Part shown: piece after piece, positions 51,306 to 59,937 of the stretch | How the letters are laid out: the number at the start of each line of letters is the position of its first letter | How positions within the stretch are numbered: the stretch's first letter is position 1 | Assembly: GCA_000526575.1 (NCBI GenBank) | Contig: JAGI01000002.1 | Location: forward strand, 2,713,501-2,777,500 | Direction of reading: 5' to 3' | DNA: 64,000 bases | Source of the DNA: Clostridium sp. 12(A) | GTDB taxonomy: Bacteria > Bacillota > Clostridia > Lachnospirales > Lachnospiraceae | Notes under the pieces: generated by a model | What the model saw: the letters and a program-made list of their open reading frames with translations, nothing else | Databases searched by the model: none | What the model was told of the DNA's origin: nothing | Program-made: the position numbers and the translations under genes

Positions 51306-51919
51306 GCTTTTCCTCCATATTCTAAACAGATGAGCTGTGATAAGCGGTTAATGACCGGGTTAAACCGATTGTCTCCTGCTTCTGCTGATAATTCTCTTAC
51401 ACAGCAGCGCAGACGGTGAAGCATAACAATCTCTTTTCCCTTTTCAGACTGGGCATGAAAGCCTGTAATATCAAAACAGTCTGAAAAGGATTCGTTTATA
51501 TTATCTTTATGAAAGCCTGTGCAGACCTTTATGGTATTGTCTTCTCCGGCGCTTTCTTTCCCCACGTCCGATAGCTTCCGTTCCAGATCAAATACTTGTT
51601 GTGCCAAAAGTACATCCCGTTCCATAAGCACAAGTCCGACTTCCAAAAACTGGGCCTGAAGAGTTTTTGTCTTAAGCTCAAGCATTCCGCTTGGTGCACT
51701 TGGCATGTTAGCTTCCTGCACTTTTACCTCTTCCTTTTTCTCTTCCAGCTTAAATGGTTTTCTTTTTACCGACATAGGATCGTCACTAAAGGAGATTTTC
51801 TTATCTACCAGAAACTGTCTGGCTCCTGGTGTAAGTCTTGTCCCCCCTTGAAGATCATAAGAGGTAAAGGGTTCTCTGCGAAACAAAATTCTTAAATCAT
51901 CTTCTGTTATGAATTTCAT
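51287..51919 (-). CDS. EutT-like protein (degenerate cobalamin adenosyltransferase homologue)
   Basis: 210 residues. The N-terminus (KFITEDDLRILFRREPF and GTRLTPGARQFLVDKKISF) resembles the N-terminal domain of EutT. A Lys/Glu-rich linker follows (55-72), then a helical part, QAQFLEVGLVLMERDVLLAQ to a Cys-rich end (LHRLRCCVRELS, QLICLEYGG). No complete ATP-binding set of EutT could be seen. The pathway here is glycyl-radical and B12-independent, so the protein may have been kept for a structural role. Start overlaps the alcohol dehydrogenase stop (TAATG). Confidence 0.72.
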   Translation of the reverse strand: MKFITEDDLRILFRREPFTSYDLQGGTRLTPGARQFLVDKKISFSDDPMSVKRKPFKLEEKKEEVKVQEANMPSAPSGMLELKTKTLQAQFLEVGLVLMERDVLLAQQVFDLERKLSDVGKESAGEDNTIKVCTGFHKDNINESFSDCFDITGFHAQSEKGKEIVMLHRLRCCVRELSAEAGDNRFNPVINRLSQLICLEYGGKACQRKQ

Positions 51920-53055
51920 TAAAATCCCCCCTTACACAATTTGCGATAGATATTTGCGATATCTTCTGCTGTCGGAACTCTTGGGTTCGTTAATGTGCAG
52001 TTATCATGAAGCGCCTTTTCTGCCATTTCCTCTACAGCCTGTAAAAACTCGTCACGATCAACGTTTAATTCCGTGATCTGCTGCGGAATCTTAATTTTAT
52101 TCATAAGATTCTTTATATGACGCACCAGGCCGTGTACCGTGGCTTTATCTGTTCCGGCTGCGATACCAAGCATGTTGGCAATCGCCATATAGCGCTTGCA
52201 CGCTTCGTATTCTCCTGCGTCTTCAAGACCAGCATTAAAGCTGATGATATGAGGAAGTAAAATTGCATTGCTTCTTCCGTGAGGAATATGGAATTTAGCT
52301 CCAAGGGCATGTGCCATACTATGGCAAAGTCCAAGGCCTGCTCCGTTAAAGGCAACACCTGCCAGACAGGATGCGTTGTGCATATGAGTTCTGGCTTCTA
52401 AGTCGCTTCCTTCTTCTACGGTACGTGCAAGATAGCCCCAAACCAGCTTCACTGCTTTTTCCGCAAATGCATCTGTAAAATCACCTGCGCTGGTAGAAGC
52501 ATAAGCTTCCAGTGCATGAGTCAGTACATCCATTCCGGTATCTGCCGTAATATGAGGCGGAACCGATACGGTAAAGCGAGGATCTAAAAATGCTGCATCC
52601 GGCACCATACTGTCAGAACGAAGCGGGTATTTTGCCTGTGCCTCTGGATCTGAGATGACTGAGAAGTTAGTCACTTCACTTCCGGTACCGCTGGTTGTTG
52701 GAACCGCTACCAGATAAAGCTTTGTATTGCCCATCTGTGTATAGATGTGGCTTGCTGCCTTGGCCGTATCAATGGCAGATCCACCGCCGAGAGCGATGAT
52801 GGCATCAGGTCCGAAGCTTTGCATGTTTCCAATTGCCCTTGATACCACTTCAATGGTAGGATCCGGCACTACCTCAGAAAACACTTCAAAGCTGCTTCCT
52901 TTTTCCGTTAATAGGTCTGTAATCATGCTTACCTTTCCTGACTGGGCCATAAAAGGGTCACAGATGATATAAGCCTTATTCACTGGCAGTTCCTTTATCT
53001 GATCAAGACAGGAGGATCCCATATAAACCTTTGTGTTCATTACAAATTGCTCCAC
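51919..53055 (-). CDS. Iron-containing alcohol dehydrogenase (EutG-like)
   Basis: Reduces acetaldehyde to ethanol and regenerates NAD for the compartment. About 378 residues. NAD-site ALGGGSAIDTAKAASH near residue 95, PTTSGTGSEVTNFSV near 142, and metal blocks GMDVLTHALEAYAS and LCHSMAHALGAKFHIPHG with all expected His. The GTG at 53055 is the preferred start: AGGAGGG lies 8 bases upstream and the PduV stop precedes it by one base. The in-frame ATG at 53076 lies upstream of that ribosome site. Confidence 0.92.
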   Translation of the reverse strand: MEQFVMNTKVYMGSSCLDQIKELPVNKAYIICDPFMAQSGKVSMITDLLTEKGSSFEVFSEVVPDPTIEVVSRAIGNMQSFGPDAIIALGGGSAIDTAKAASHIYTQMGNTKLYLVAVPTTSGTGSEVTNFSVISDPEAQAKYPLRSDSMVPDAAFLDPRFTVSVPPHITADTGMDVLTHALEAYASTSAGDFTDAFAEKAVKLVWGYLARTVEEGSDLEARTHMHNASCLAGVAFNGAGLGLCHSMAHALGAKFHIPHGRSNAILLPHIISFNAGLEDAGEYEACKRYMAIANMLGIAAGTDKATVHGLVRHIKNLMNKIKIPQQITELNVDRDEFLQAVEEMAEKALHDNCTLTNPRVPTAEDIANIYRKLCKGGF

Positions 53056-53056
53056 G

Positions 53057-53584
53057 TTACATTTCCCTCCTTTCATTGTATTTGCCCTGTTTCATTGGGC
53101 ATACAGGGATACCCCTGGGTGTTTCATTCGATTTGTCCGTGCTCTCCGGACTAAGCCCTAACGCTTCCATTACCTCTAAAAGACCGGTCCGTTCCTTTAG
53201 ATTTATGTGGCAGTAGGGTTCCAAAACCCCTGTTTTTCTTAACTGACGGATACACCAGCCGTCATTTTCAGGCTTATCTCCGTTTCCGGTAATGACTCCA
53301 ATCACCGGTACCCGGAACGCTTTCGCAAATCCCGGCGGGTAGCTTTCCCGGCATGAAGACTGGTCTACCAGCATCAGTACATGGGAGGCATCCTGAGCGG
53401 CAGCAATAATATGCTTATGCATCCAGGGACTTTCTAGGTAGACACCCGGGACATCCAGGGTCATTTTCCCATATACCATGTTTTGGGTCCGCCTCGCGGG
53501 CTCGTCTATGCCGTTTAGAACATTAGCCAGTGAGGTTTTCCCGCTGCCGCCTGGCCCAATGATCATGATTCTCTTCTTTCTCAT
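53057..53584 (-). CDS. PduV/EutP-like small P-loop GTPase
   Basis: 175 residues from ATG 53584, which overlaps the EutS-like stop as ATGA. P-loop IGPGGSGKTSLANVL near residue 8, switch region DVPGVYLESPWMH near 47, and LMLVDQSSCRESYPPGFA near 80. The base-recognition NKxD motif is not clear (GVITGNGDKPEN instead). PduV localises to shells in Salmonella and EutP has been linked to acetate-kinase activity, so the role is unsettled. A longer start at 53638 is inside eutS and not supported. Confidence 0.86.
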   Translation of the reverse strand: MRKKRIMIIGPGGSGKTSLANVLNGIDEPARRTQNMVYGKMTLDVPGVYLESPWMHKHIIAAAQDASHVLMLVDQSSCRESYPPGFAKAFRVPVIGVITGNGDKPENDGWCIRQLRKTGVLEPYCHINLKERTGLLEVMEALGLSPESTDKSNETPRGIPVCPMKQGKYNERREM

Positions 53585-53922
53585 GTCTTTGTGACCGGTG
53601 GCACGGTGTAACCAAGTACACGTTCCAACGTTACGCATACCGCAGTTAAAGCAGTTTCCACACTATCCACGTCGCCTGCAATGATGACAGATCCGGTAAA
53701 CCGGTCTAAAAATCCCACCTGCACATCCGCTGCCTTTGCTGCAATATCCGCAGCAATGATGGATGTCTCAAAGGGAGATAAGGTGAGAATTCCAATGGCT
53801 CCAAGTTCATCAATGCCCAGGCATTCATATACCTCCCCAATGGGGGATGCGATGACATGGGCAATGGTCACCTGTTTGCCCGGAACCGATTCTTCTATGA
53901 CACGCTGCTGCATCTCTACCAC
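53581..53922 (-). CDS. eutS: EutS/PduU-like circularly permuted BMC-H shell protein
   Basis: 113 residues. The N-terminal part VPGKQVTIAHVIASP is the displaced strand typical of EutS, followed by GAIGILTLSPFETSIIAADIA and FLDRFTGSVIIAGDVDSVE. EutS hexamers are bent and sit at edges of facets. The chosen start is the GTG at 53922, with GGGG 8 bases upstream. The ATG at 53913 would be 17 bases away. Located between cutD and the GTPase. Confidence 0.92.
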   Translation of the reverse strand: MVEMQQRVIEESVPGKQVTIAHVIASPIGEVYECLGIDELGAIGILTLSPFETSIIAADIAAKAADVQVGFLDRFTGSVIIAGDVDSVETALTAVCVTLERVLGYTVPPVTKT

Positions 53923-53938
53923 GACGTTTTCCCCTTTC

Positions 53939-54892
53939 CTAGTGCTTCACTACAGTAACCGGGAACTGATATTCTTTCATCCAGCCTTCAATCCGGTCTA
54001 AATCCTCCGCGCTTAAGCTTGGATCACCTTCAATCGGGTATTCCTTATCCAGCTGATTGTATTTATTCACTCCCAGCTTGTGGTAAGGAAGGAGATCAAT
54101 TCCCTTAAAATTCTTATCATCACGAAACGGCATCAAAAACTTGATAACCGCATCTATTTCTTCTTTGCTGTCGTTGATTCCCTTTAACATCGGCATACGC
54201 ACCTTAACGTTATAGCGGCGGTGGAGCAGTTCCTTAATGTTAGTAAGAATCAGCTCATTGCTCACTCCTACCAGCTCGTTGTGCTTTACCGGATCCATAT
54301 GCTTGATATCAAAGAGGAATAAATCCACATACTCTGCAATCTTTAATATTGTTTCCGTTTTTGTATAACCGCAGGTTTCAATCGCTGTATTGATTCCTTC
54401 CCGCTTACAGGCCATTAAAAGGTTTAAGGCTGCCTCCGGCTGGGCGGTCACTTCACCGCCGCCAAGGGTTACCCCTCCGCCTGAAATGTCGTAAAATCCT
54501 ACATCCTCTTCCACGATCTTAAGCAGCTCTGAAATGGTTTTCACCTCTCCAGCAATGTTAAGCGCCGCGTTGGGACAGACCTTTGTACATTCCATACAGC
54601 CGATGCAATCCTTTTCCCGCACAATTTCATGCTTACCGGTCTCGTTGGATATCACATGGATTCCTACGGGGCACACTTTCGTGCACGCCCCGCAGTCTAC
54701 ACAGGAATTTCTTTTATACATCACCTGGAATTTCCGTTCCAGCCCTTCCGGGTTGGCACACCATTTACACCGGAGCGGACAGCCTTTAAAGAACACCAGA
54801 GTTCTGATACCCGGCCCGTCATACATATTGTACTTCTGCACATTAAAGATTAGCGCCTTACGTTCAATCTCTCCTGTATTTCCATGGTCCAT
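53939..54892 (-). CDS. cutD: Choline trimethylamine-lyase activating enzyme (radical SAM)
   Basis: Uses SAM and a [4Fe-4S] cluster to place the glycyl radical on CutC. 317 residues from ATG 54892, which has GGAG upstream and lies 22 bases after the cutC stop. Radical SAM motif CPLRCKWC near residue 35, and two further ferredoxin-type clusters CVDCGACTKVC and CIGCMECTKVC, standard for glycyl-radical activases. GGGEVTAQPEAA near 115 is the SAM-binding GGE motif. A longer start at 55003 would overlap cutC and has no ribosome site. Confidence 0.96.
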   Translation of the reverse strand: MDHGNTGEIERKALIFNVQKYNMYDGPGIRTLVFFKGCPLRCKWCANPEGLERKFQVMYKRNSCVDCGACTKVCPVGIHVISNETGKHEIVREKDCIGCMECTKVCPNAALNIAGEVKTISELLKIVEEDVGFYDISGGGVTLGGGEVTAQPEAALNLLMACKREGINTAIETCGYTKTETILKIAEYVDLFLFDIKHMDPVKHNELVGVSNELILTNIKELLHRRYNVKVRMPMLKGINDSKEEIDAVIKFLMPFRDDKNFKGIDLLPYHKLGVNKYNQLDKEYPIEGDPSLSAEDLDRIEGWMKEYQFPVTVVKH

Positions 54893-54914
54893 AGTGATTA
54901 ATCTCCGTTTCCTA

Positions 54915-57461
54915 TTAGAAATGTGTGAGCATGGTTCTGCTGATGATCTCGTCCTGTACGTCCTTGCAAAGCTCAACGAAGAATGCGCTGTAGCCGGCAA
55001 CACGTACGATTAAGTCACGATACAGTTCTGGATGCTTTTGAGCCTCGATTAAGGTGTTGTTATCCAGATAGTTGAACTGCATCTCACCGTTTCCGAACAT
55101 ACAAGCAGTACGAAGAAGTGCGATTAAGCTCTCTTCTCCTTCTGGAGTATCAAGAAGTCCTGCCATAATCTTAAAGTTGTGTACCATACCAATGTTCATG
55201 CTGTCATTAGACATCTTGGATACGGATTTGATGATAGCTGTCGGTCCCTTAAAGTCGGCACCCTGAGTTGGGCTGATACCGTCAGAAAGAGGAAGCCATG
55301 CATTACGTCCGTTTGCAGATGCACCAGTCAGCTGTCCGAATGGAGTGTTGTTTGAAATGGATAAGGTTCCGTGGCTTAACACAGAGTATAATGTTTTATA
55401 TTTTCTGTGCTCATGCTCGGTAAAGTCAACCAGATCAGCTGCAATTAAATCCGCATAATCATCGTCGTTTCCGTATTTTGGAGCATTTAAGCAATCGGTG
55501 CGGATCTGATCGTATCCTACAAAGTCAGCCTTTAATGCTTCATTTAACTGCTGAAGTGTGTATTTCTTCTCATCGAATACCAGCTTTTTGATTGCTGCCA
55601 TGGAATCTGCATAAGTTGCAAGACCAGACCATACAACACCAGGTCCAAAGTTATACATAGCGCCGCCGGCAGATACGTCTTTTGCCTTTTCCATACATCC
55701 TTCGTACATGATGGACATTAATGGCTTTGGTGCTAATTCTCTGTGGATACGCTGAGAAATTACAGTAGCTACAGAAGACCATTTTGTGATGTACTTAATC
55801 TCTTCTTTTACTGCTGCCTCAAATTCTTCATAGGTCTTAAAGCTGTTTAGGTCACCCATATCCGGGCAAACCTGCTTGCCATACCATAACGGAACACCCT
55901 TGTTTAAAACAAGCTCGATACAGATTGGCCACTGAGTATAAGCAGTTGAGGTCCACTGATATAAACGACCGGACTTCTGAGGCTCTACACAGCCCATAAG
56001 ACAGTAGTCACGTGCATCTTCAATGGTAACGCCCTTAGCAAGCATCATCTTGATGTGTGCATCGTCAAAGTGACAAGCTGGGAAGCCCATACCGGAACGA
56101 ACAACATCTACGATTTTCTTTAAGTACTTCTTCGGGGACTTGTTGTGGATACGGCAAGCTAAAGATGGCTGATAAATCTTTACGTGACGAACTGCATCCA
56201 TTAACAGGTAGGTTAATTCATTGGTCGCATCCTGTCCGCTTCTGGTAACTCCGCCGACGCACATATTTACGAATGGCTGATATCCTGCGAAGAATTTGGA
56301 ACCGCCCTCGCTGGTGATCCACATCATCTCAGACATCTTAATAAGCATACATCCAGAAAGCTCGAATGCCTGGAAATCGTTCATACGGCCGGACTGGATA
56401 TCGTCTTTGTAGAATTCGTACATGTACTGGTCTACACGTCCGATGGACATACCGGTCTGGTTCTCTTCTACTACAAGAAGGGATTCGATGGTCCATACAG
56501 ACTGGATAGCTTCCCAGTAAGTTCTTGGCTTGTGAGCCGGAACATAAGCATTTACTTCAGAAATCTTGTAAAGCTCAGCCTTACGCTTTGGATTTGTTTC
56601 TTTGTCTGCAAGCTCTTTTGCATAGTCAGAAAGTCTCTTTGCGTAAATCATAACGCCTTCTGTGGTATCGATGATGGACTTATAGAAGTAGATCTTCTCA
56701 ATATCATCCGGATTCTGATAATCCAGTTCTTTTAAATGATCCTTTGCTTCCTGCTGAATATCCAGCATGCCCTTCTTCATTAAGATTACGTCGTAACCAG
56801 GGTTTGAATCGCCGCCGCCGTTGATTGCGTGGTAGGAACAGTCAGATACGAAAGATTCACCGGATAATTCCCAAACACCAGCTTCACGGTACTGATCTTC
56901 ACAATACTCATCAACAGATTTGCCTTCCCAGTATGGGAACAGCTCTTCCTTCATGATCTTCTTATCTTCATCAGAGATGTAGAAAGGATCCTGAGGACGG
57001 GAACCAATGGTATCAATCTCATCTACCATCCATCTCCATGCGATATCAGGAGAGAATGCACCTGCACGAGGAGCGCCGTTAGGAGCACCAACGATCAGCT
57101 CGTTATCCTGGATCACAAGAGGAGCAGTTTCGCAGCAGTAGCGGAAGCATTTTGCACGAAGCATGATCTTAGGCATACCAGGGTTCTCTTTTGCAATCTT
57201 AGTGATGGCACGAGCACGGTGTGTTGTGATGGTTGGCTTATGTGTTAAGTAGTTCTCTTTTAATTTCTGAAGTCTTGCAGTGATGCCGTCAGGGATCTCA
57301 GTACCCTCCTCAACATTTACATAATTACTCTTAGGAGCGGACTCCTTTTTGTTGATCTCATCAGAAACGCTTTCGAACATCTTCATGAGAGAAGCTCTCT
57401 CTTCTGGAGACATGTTCTTGGTCGCTTCTACAAATTTATTAGAAAATTCACGAATATCCAA
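54915..57461 (-). CDS. cutC: Choline trimethylamine-lyase (glycyl radical enzyme)
   Basis: Cleaves choline to trimethylamine and acetaldehyde. 848 residues. Choline-site residues known from Desulfovibrio CutC (Tyr208, Asp216, Phe395, Cys489, Glu491, Thr502, Tyr506, Gly821) all match here at +2 numbering: Y210, D218, F397, C491, E493, T504, Y508 and G823. Signature regions are [32 protein letters not shown] and RVAGYSAFF. The N-terminal 35 residues form an amphipathic helix and linker, a plausible encapsulation signal. It lacks the long N-terminal extension of Klebsiella-type CutC. Ordinary diol dehydratases do not have this full residue set, so the assignment is firm. Confidence 0.97.
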   Translation of the reverse strand: MDIREFSNKFVEATKNMSPEERASLMKMFESVSDEINKKESAPKSNYVNVEEGTEIPDGITARLQKLKENYLTHKPTITTHRARAITKIAKENPGMPKIMLRAKCFRYCCETAPLVIQDNELIVGAPNGAPRAGAFSPDIAWRWMVDEIDTIGSRPQDPFYISDEDKKIMKEELFPYWEGKSVDEYCEDQYREAGVWELSGESFVSDCSYHAINGGGDSNPGYDVILMKKGMLDIQQEAKDHLKELDYQNPDDIEKIYFYKSIIDTTEGVMIYAKRLSDYAKELADKETNPKRKAELYKISEVNAYVPAHKPRTYWEAIQSVWTIESLLVVEENQTGMSIGRVDQYMYEFYKDDIQSGRMNDFQAFELSGCMLIKMSEMMWITSEGGSKFFAGYQPFVNMCVGGVTRSGQDATNELTYLLMDAVRHVKIYQPSLACRIHNKSPKKYLKKIVDVVRSGMGFPACHFDDAHIKMMLAKGVTIEDARDYCLMGCVEPQKSGRLYQWTSTAYTQWPICIELVLNKGVPLWYGKQVCPDMGDLNSFKTYEEFEAAVKEEIKYITKWSSVATVISQRIHRELAPKPLMSIMYEGCMEKAKDVSAGGAMYNFGPGVVWSGLATYADSMAAIKKLVFDEKKYTLQQLNEALKADFVGYDQIRTDCLNAPKYGNDDDYADLIAADLVDFTEHEHRKYKTLYSVLSHGTLSISNNTPFGQLTGASANGRNAWLPLSDGISPTQGADFKGPTAIIKSVSKMSNDSMNIGMVHNFKIMAGLLDTPEGEESLIALLRTACMFGNGEMQFNYLDNNTLIEAQKHPELYRDLIVRVAGYSAFFVELCKDVQDEIISRTMLTHF

Positions 57462-57482
57462 TACGATTTCCCTCTCTTTCTG

Positions 57483-58976
57483 TTATTTCTCGTCCAGTTC
57501 TTTGGACAGTGCCTCTAAGATCTGCTTTAACAGAGCCTTAGCATCTTCCGCACCGTTTTTTCCTTCGGGAACGGCAACATACCCTTTGTCAGCCCGATTC
57601 GTCAGCTTTAGGAATTCCTCAGCTTTGCGGACTCCATATCCTACCTTACGGACGTATATGAAGTTCATGGGGGAGACATTATCTGCAGTCATTCCTGCAC
57701 CTGACGTGATGCTTCCTAAGGTCATAGCCGGGAACAGATTCGTTGTTGCTCCCATACTTCCAAGGGTAGCCGGTGTGTTCACAAGAACTCTTCCGACTGG
57801 TTTTTTACATGCGAACTGGCGGATTACTTCCTCGTCTCTGGAATGGATCACCAGGGTGTGACCGTGGCTTTCATTGACCAGAAGGCTCATGCATTTCTCG
57901 CAGGCATGCATCCAATCGTGCTCAATGTAATAAGCAAGTACCGGACAGAGAAGTTCTTTTGCAAATGGGTTTCTTTCTGAAATATACTTCTGTTCAGAAA
58001 CTAAAACCGTGGTAGAATCAGGTACTTCAAAACCTGCTCGTCTGGCTAGCCAGTCCGCCGGTCTTCCCATGATCTCGGTATCTGCCGTTCCACTTTCCAG
58101 CCAGAGAAGATCGATTAACATCTTTTCTTCCTCGCTGTTCATGAAATAGGCATGATTCCTTACCATCTCTGCTTTTACATCTGCTGCGATTACGCTGTCC
58201 ACGACCATATACTGTTCTGCCGCAGATACGATTCCATAATCAAAGGTACGGCTGGCGATAATATCTGCCACGGCCTGTCTTACATCAGCGGACCGTTCGA
58301 TAAATACAGGACCATTGCCTGTTCCGCCGTATATGTAAGGCTTTCCGCATTCCGCTGCCTTTTTGCAAAGCTCCGGCACTCCGGTATTGATCACCATTGC
58401 CGCTGCCGGGTGGTGAATCAGCTCCAGTGCACCTGCTGTTGTTACTGTTTTTAAATATCCGATGGCACCTTCCGGCAGGCCGCAGGACTTGCCTGCCTCC
58501 TGCAACCGGTTAAGGAGCCTTCCGGTTACTTTTTTTGCTCTTTCATGGGGAGCAATCACGATTGGGTTTCCCGATTTCACAGCGATGAGCACATTATAAA
58601 TCGCTGTGGAAACCGGGCTTACTGCTGGCGTTAAGGCCGCAATGACACCTACCGGAACACCGATATCCATGGTCTTTAACTCATGGTTTTCGTTAAGAAT
58701 TCCGACACAGGTCATTGGATCAAGCTGTTTTGGAAGAGTTTCACAGATAAATGTGTTCTTCACAAATTTATCCTGCCAGCGTCCATATCCGGTTTCTTCT
58801 GCGGACATGACCGCCAGCTCCTCTGCCATTTCCTTAGCAGCCATAGCAAGGACACCTACGATATGATCAAGCTTCTCTTGGGGGAAGGTAAGCATGCTTT
58901 CTCTGGCTTCTCGTGCGCTTTCCATTAAAATCCTGGCCTCCTGAATGGAGAGCAGGTCTTTATCTATAAAACTCAT
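57483..58976 (-). CDS. Aldehyde dehydrogenase-like protein without the catalytic cysteine
   Basis: About 497 residues, same family as the enzyme at 47052-48599. The region that should read DYG-T-I-C-A-S-E-Q is DYGIVSAAEQ here; the TCT codon was checked in the DNA, so the nucleophile Cys is Ser. NAD-binding-like segments (LTPAVSPVSTAIYN, YGGTGNGPVFIERSADV) remain. The C-terminus GAEDAKALLKQILEALSKE forms an encapsulation-type helix. The ATG at 58976 has AGGGAG 8 bases upstream, whereas the ATG at 58982 is too close. It is probably a structural or regulatory partner rather than a standard dehydrogenase. Directly upstream of cutC. Confidence 0.9.
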   Translation of the reverse strand: MSFIDKDLLSIQEARILMESAREARESMLTFPQEKLDHIVGVLAMAAKEMAEELAVMSAEETGYGRWQDKFVKNTFICETLPKQLDPMTCVGILNENHELKTMDIGVPVGVIAALTPAVSPVSTAIYNVLIAVKSGNPIVIAPHERAKKVTGRLLNRLQEAGKSCGLPEGAIGYLKTVTTAGALELIHHPAAAMVINTGVPELCKKAAECGKPYIYGGTGNGPVFIERSADVRQAVADIIASRTFDYGIVSAAEQYMVVDSVIAADVKAEMVRNHAYFMNSEEEKMLIDLLWLESGTADTEIMGRPADWLARRAGFEVPDSTTVLVSEQKYISERNPFAKELLCPVLAYYIEHDWMHACEKCMSLLVNESHGHTLVIHSRDEEVIRQFACKKPVGRVLVNTPATLGSMGATTNLFPAMTLGSITSGAGMTADNVSPMNFIYVRKVGYGVRKAEEFLKLTNRADKGYVAVPEGKNGAEDAKALLKQILEALSKELDEK

Positions 58977-59006
58977 TTCCATATCTCCCTTCGTTCGGGA
59001 TGTCTG

Positions 59007-59315
59007 TTATTCCTCTGAAGAAGCTGTGGGAATCGCGTATCTCTTTACGATCTTGGCAAGATCGGGATGAGGTCTTGGGATGACCACAGAGCTATATACC
59101 TCAGCTCCTAAATTATTAACAGCTTTGATTCCTGCTTCTACCGCAGTCTTACAGGCGCCTACATCACCCTGTACCAGAACTGAGATATAGCCGGAAGCTA
59201 CGTTCTCATATCCAACCAGTTCTACTTCTGCTGCCTTACACATTGCATCAGCCGCTTCCAGTACGAATACCAAACCAAATGTTTCAATTGCGCCTATGGC
59301 TTCATATCTTTCCAT
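59007..59315 (-). CDS. BMC-H shell protein, variant pore
   Basis: 102 residues with one BMC domain: AIGAIETFGLVFVLEAADAM, pore loop NVASGYISV and ending VVIPRPHPD. The pore loop differs from those of the other shell proteins, so its hexamers probably pass different molecules. Grouped with the next shell gene just upstream of the aldehyde dehydrogenase-like gene. Confidence 0.95.
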   Translation of the reverse strand: MERYEAIGAIETFGLVFVLEAADAMCKAAEVELVGYENVASGYISVLVQGDVGACKTAVEAGIKAVNNLGAEVYSSVVIPRPHPDLAKIVKRYAIPTASSEE

Positions 59316-59331
59316 ATACTGTTTCCTTTCC

Positions 59332-59628
59332 TTATGCGTCTATATCATGAACTGATACAATGTCACCAACCTCTTTGATTGGTCTTGGCATAACATTCTT
59401 TGCCGTCAGCTTACCGATGGCTGCGGCGGCTTCAGCGCCTGCATCTACGGAAGAACGAACAGCTGCTACATCACCCTTTACCATAATGGTAACTAACGTG
59501 GAGCCTACATTTTCATAAGAAATCAATTCAACATCTGCTGCCTTTAACATCTTATCTGCAGCTTCCAGTGCCGGAACCAGTCCGACGGTTTCCACAAGCC
59601 CTAAGGCTTCATCTCCGTAATATCTCAC
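59332..59628 (-). CDS. BMC-H shell protein
   Basis: 98 residues, one BMC domain: ALGLVETVGLVPALEAADKM, pore loop NVGSTLVTI, KGDVAAVRSSVDAGAEAAAA and ending NVMPRPIKE. It is the second of a tandem pair of divergent shell genes, with 16 bases between them. Confidence 0.95.
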   Translation of the reverse strand: MRYYGDEALGLVETVGLVPALEAADKMLKAADVELISYENVGSTLVTIMVKGDVAAVRSSVDAGAEAAAAIGKLTAKNVMPRPIKEVGDIVSVHDIDA

Positions 59629-59648
59629 CTTGAGTAAACCTCCTCGAA

Positions 59649-59933
59649 TTATTTGTGGCGGTATTTTTTGTCTACGTATTTGTCAACAGCACTTCTTCCG
59701 TCGTCGTTGATTTCGTAGTACATACGCAGAACTCCGTTCTTGTCCAGATCGTGGCTGCTTAAGCTTACCATTCCATTGGCTTCCAATGACATAACGTGAT
59801 CAATGTAACGCTCTTTTGTAAACTGGCGCTCATTGCCGTATTCTGGCTTTAACGCCTCCATGATCTGATCAACGTCTGCACTCTTTACTCCGTATAAATA
59901 GTTTAAAACTGCTGTTCTTGCAGGTAATAACAT
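59649..59933 (-). CDS. Small winged-helix-like protein of the choline cluster
   Basis: 94 residues from ATG 59933 (AAAGGGG upstream; the transporter stop is 4 bases before). A helical first half (MLLPARTAVLNYLYGVKSAD) and a beta wing with MYYEINDDGRSAVDKYV resemble PadR/MarR-like winged helices. No shell or enzyme motif. It could be a local DNA-binding or protein-binding factor; the fold is judged by pattern only. A start at 59963 is possible but has no better ribosome site. Confidence 0.6.
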   Translation of the reverse strand: MLLPARTAVLNYLYGVKSADVDQIMEALKPEYGNERQFTKERYIDHVMSLEANGMVSLSSHDLDKNGVLRMYYEINDDGRSAVDKYVDKKYRHK

Positions 59934-59937
59934 ACGC

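Noticed and set aside
54534..55013. 159-codon plus-strand frame opposite cutC/cutD
   Set aside because: It is antisense to two firmly assigned genes, lacks a ribosome site, and shows no motif; a shadow of high-bias coding DNA.
54915..57461. B12-independent propanediol or glycerol dehydratase instead of CutC
   Set aside because: All choline-site residues, including Asp218 and Phe397 together with the MGCVEPQ block, match CutC at a constant offset.
57349..57861. 170-codon plus-strand frame over the cutC start
   Set aside because: Antisense to cutC and the dehydrogenase-like gene with no ribosome site or family.
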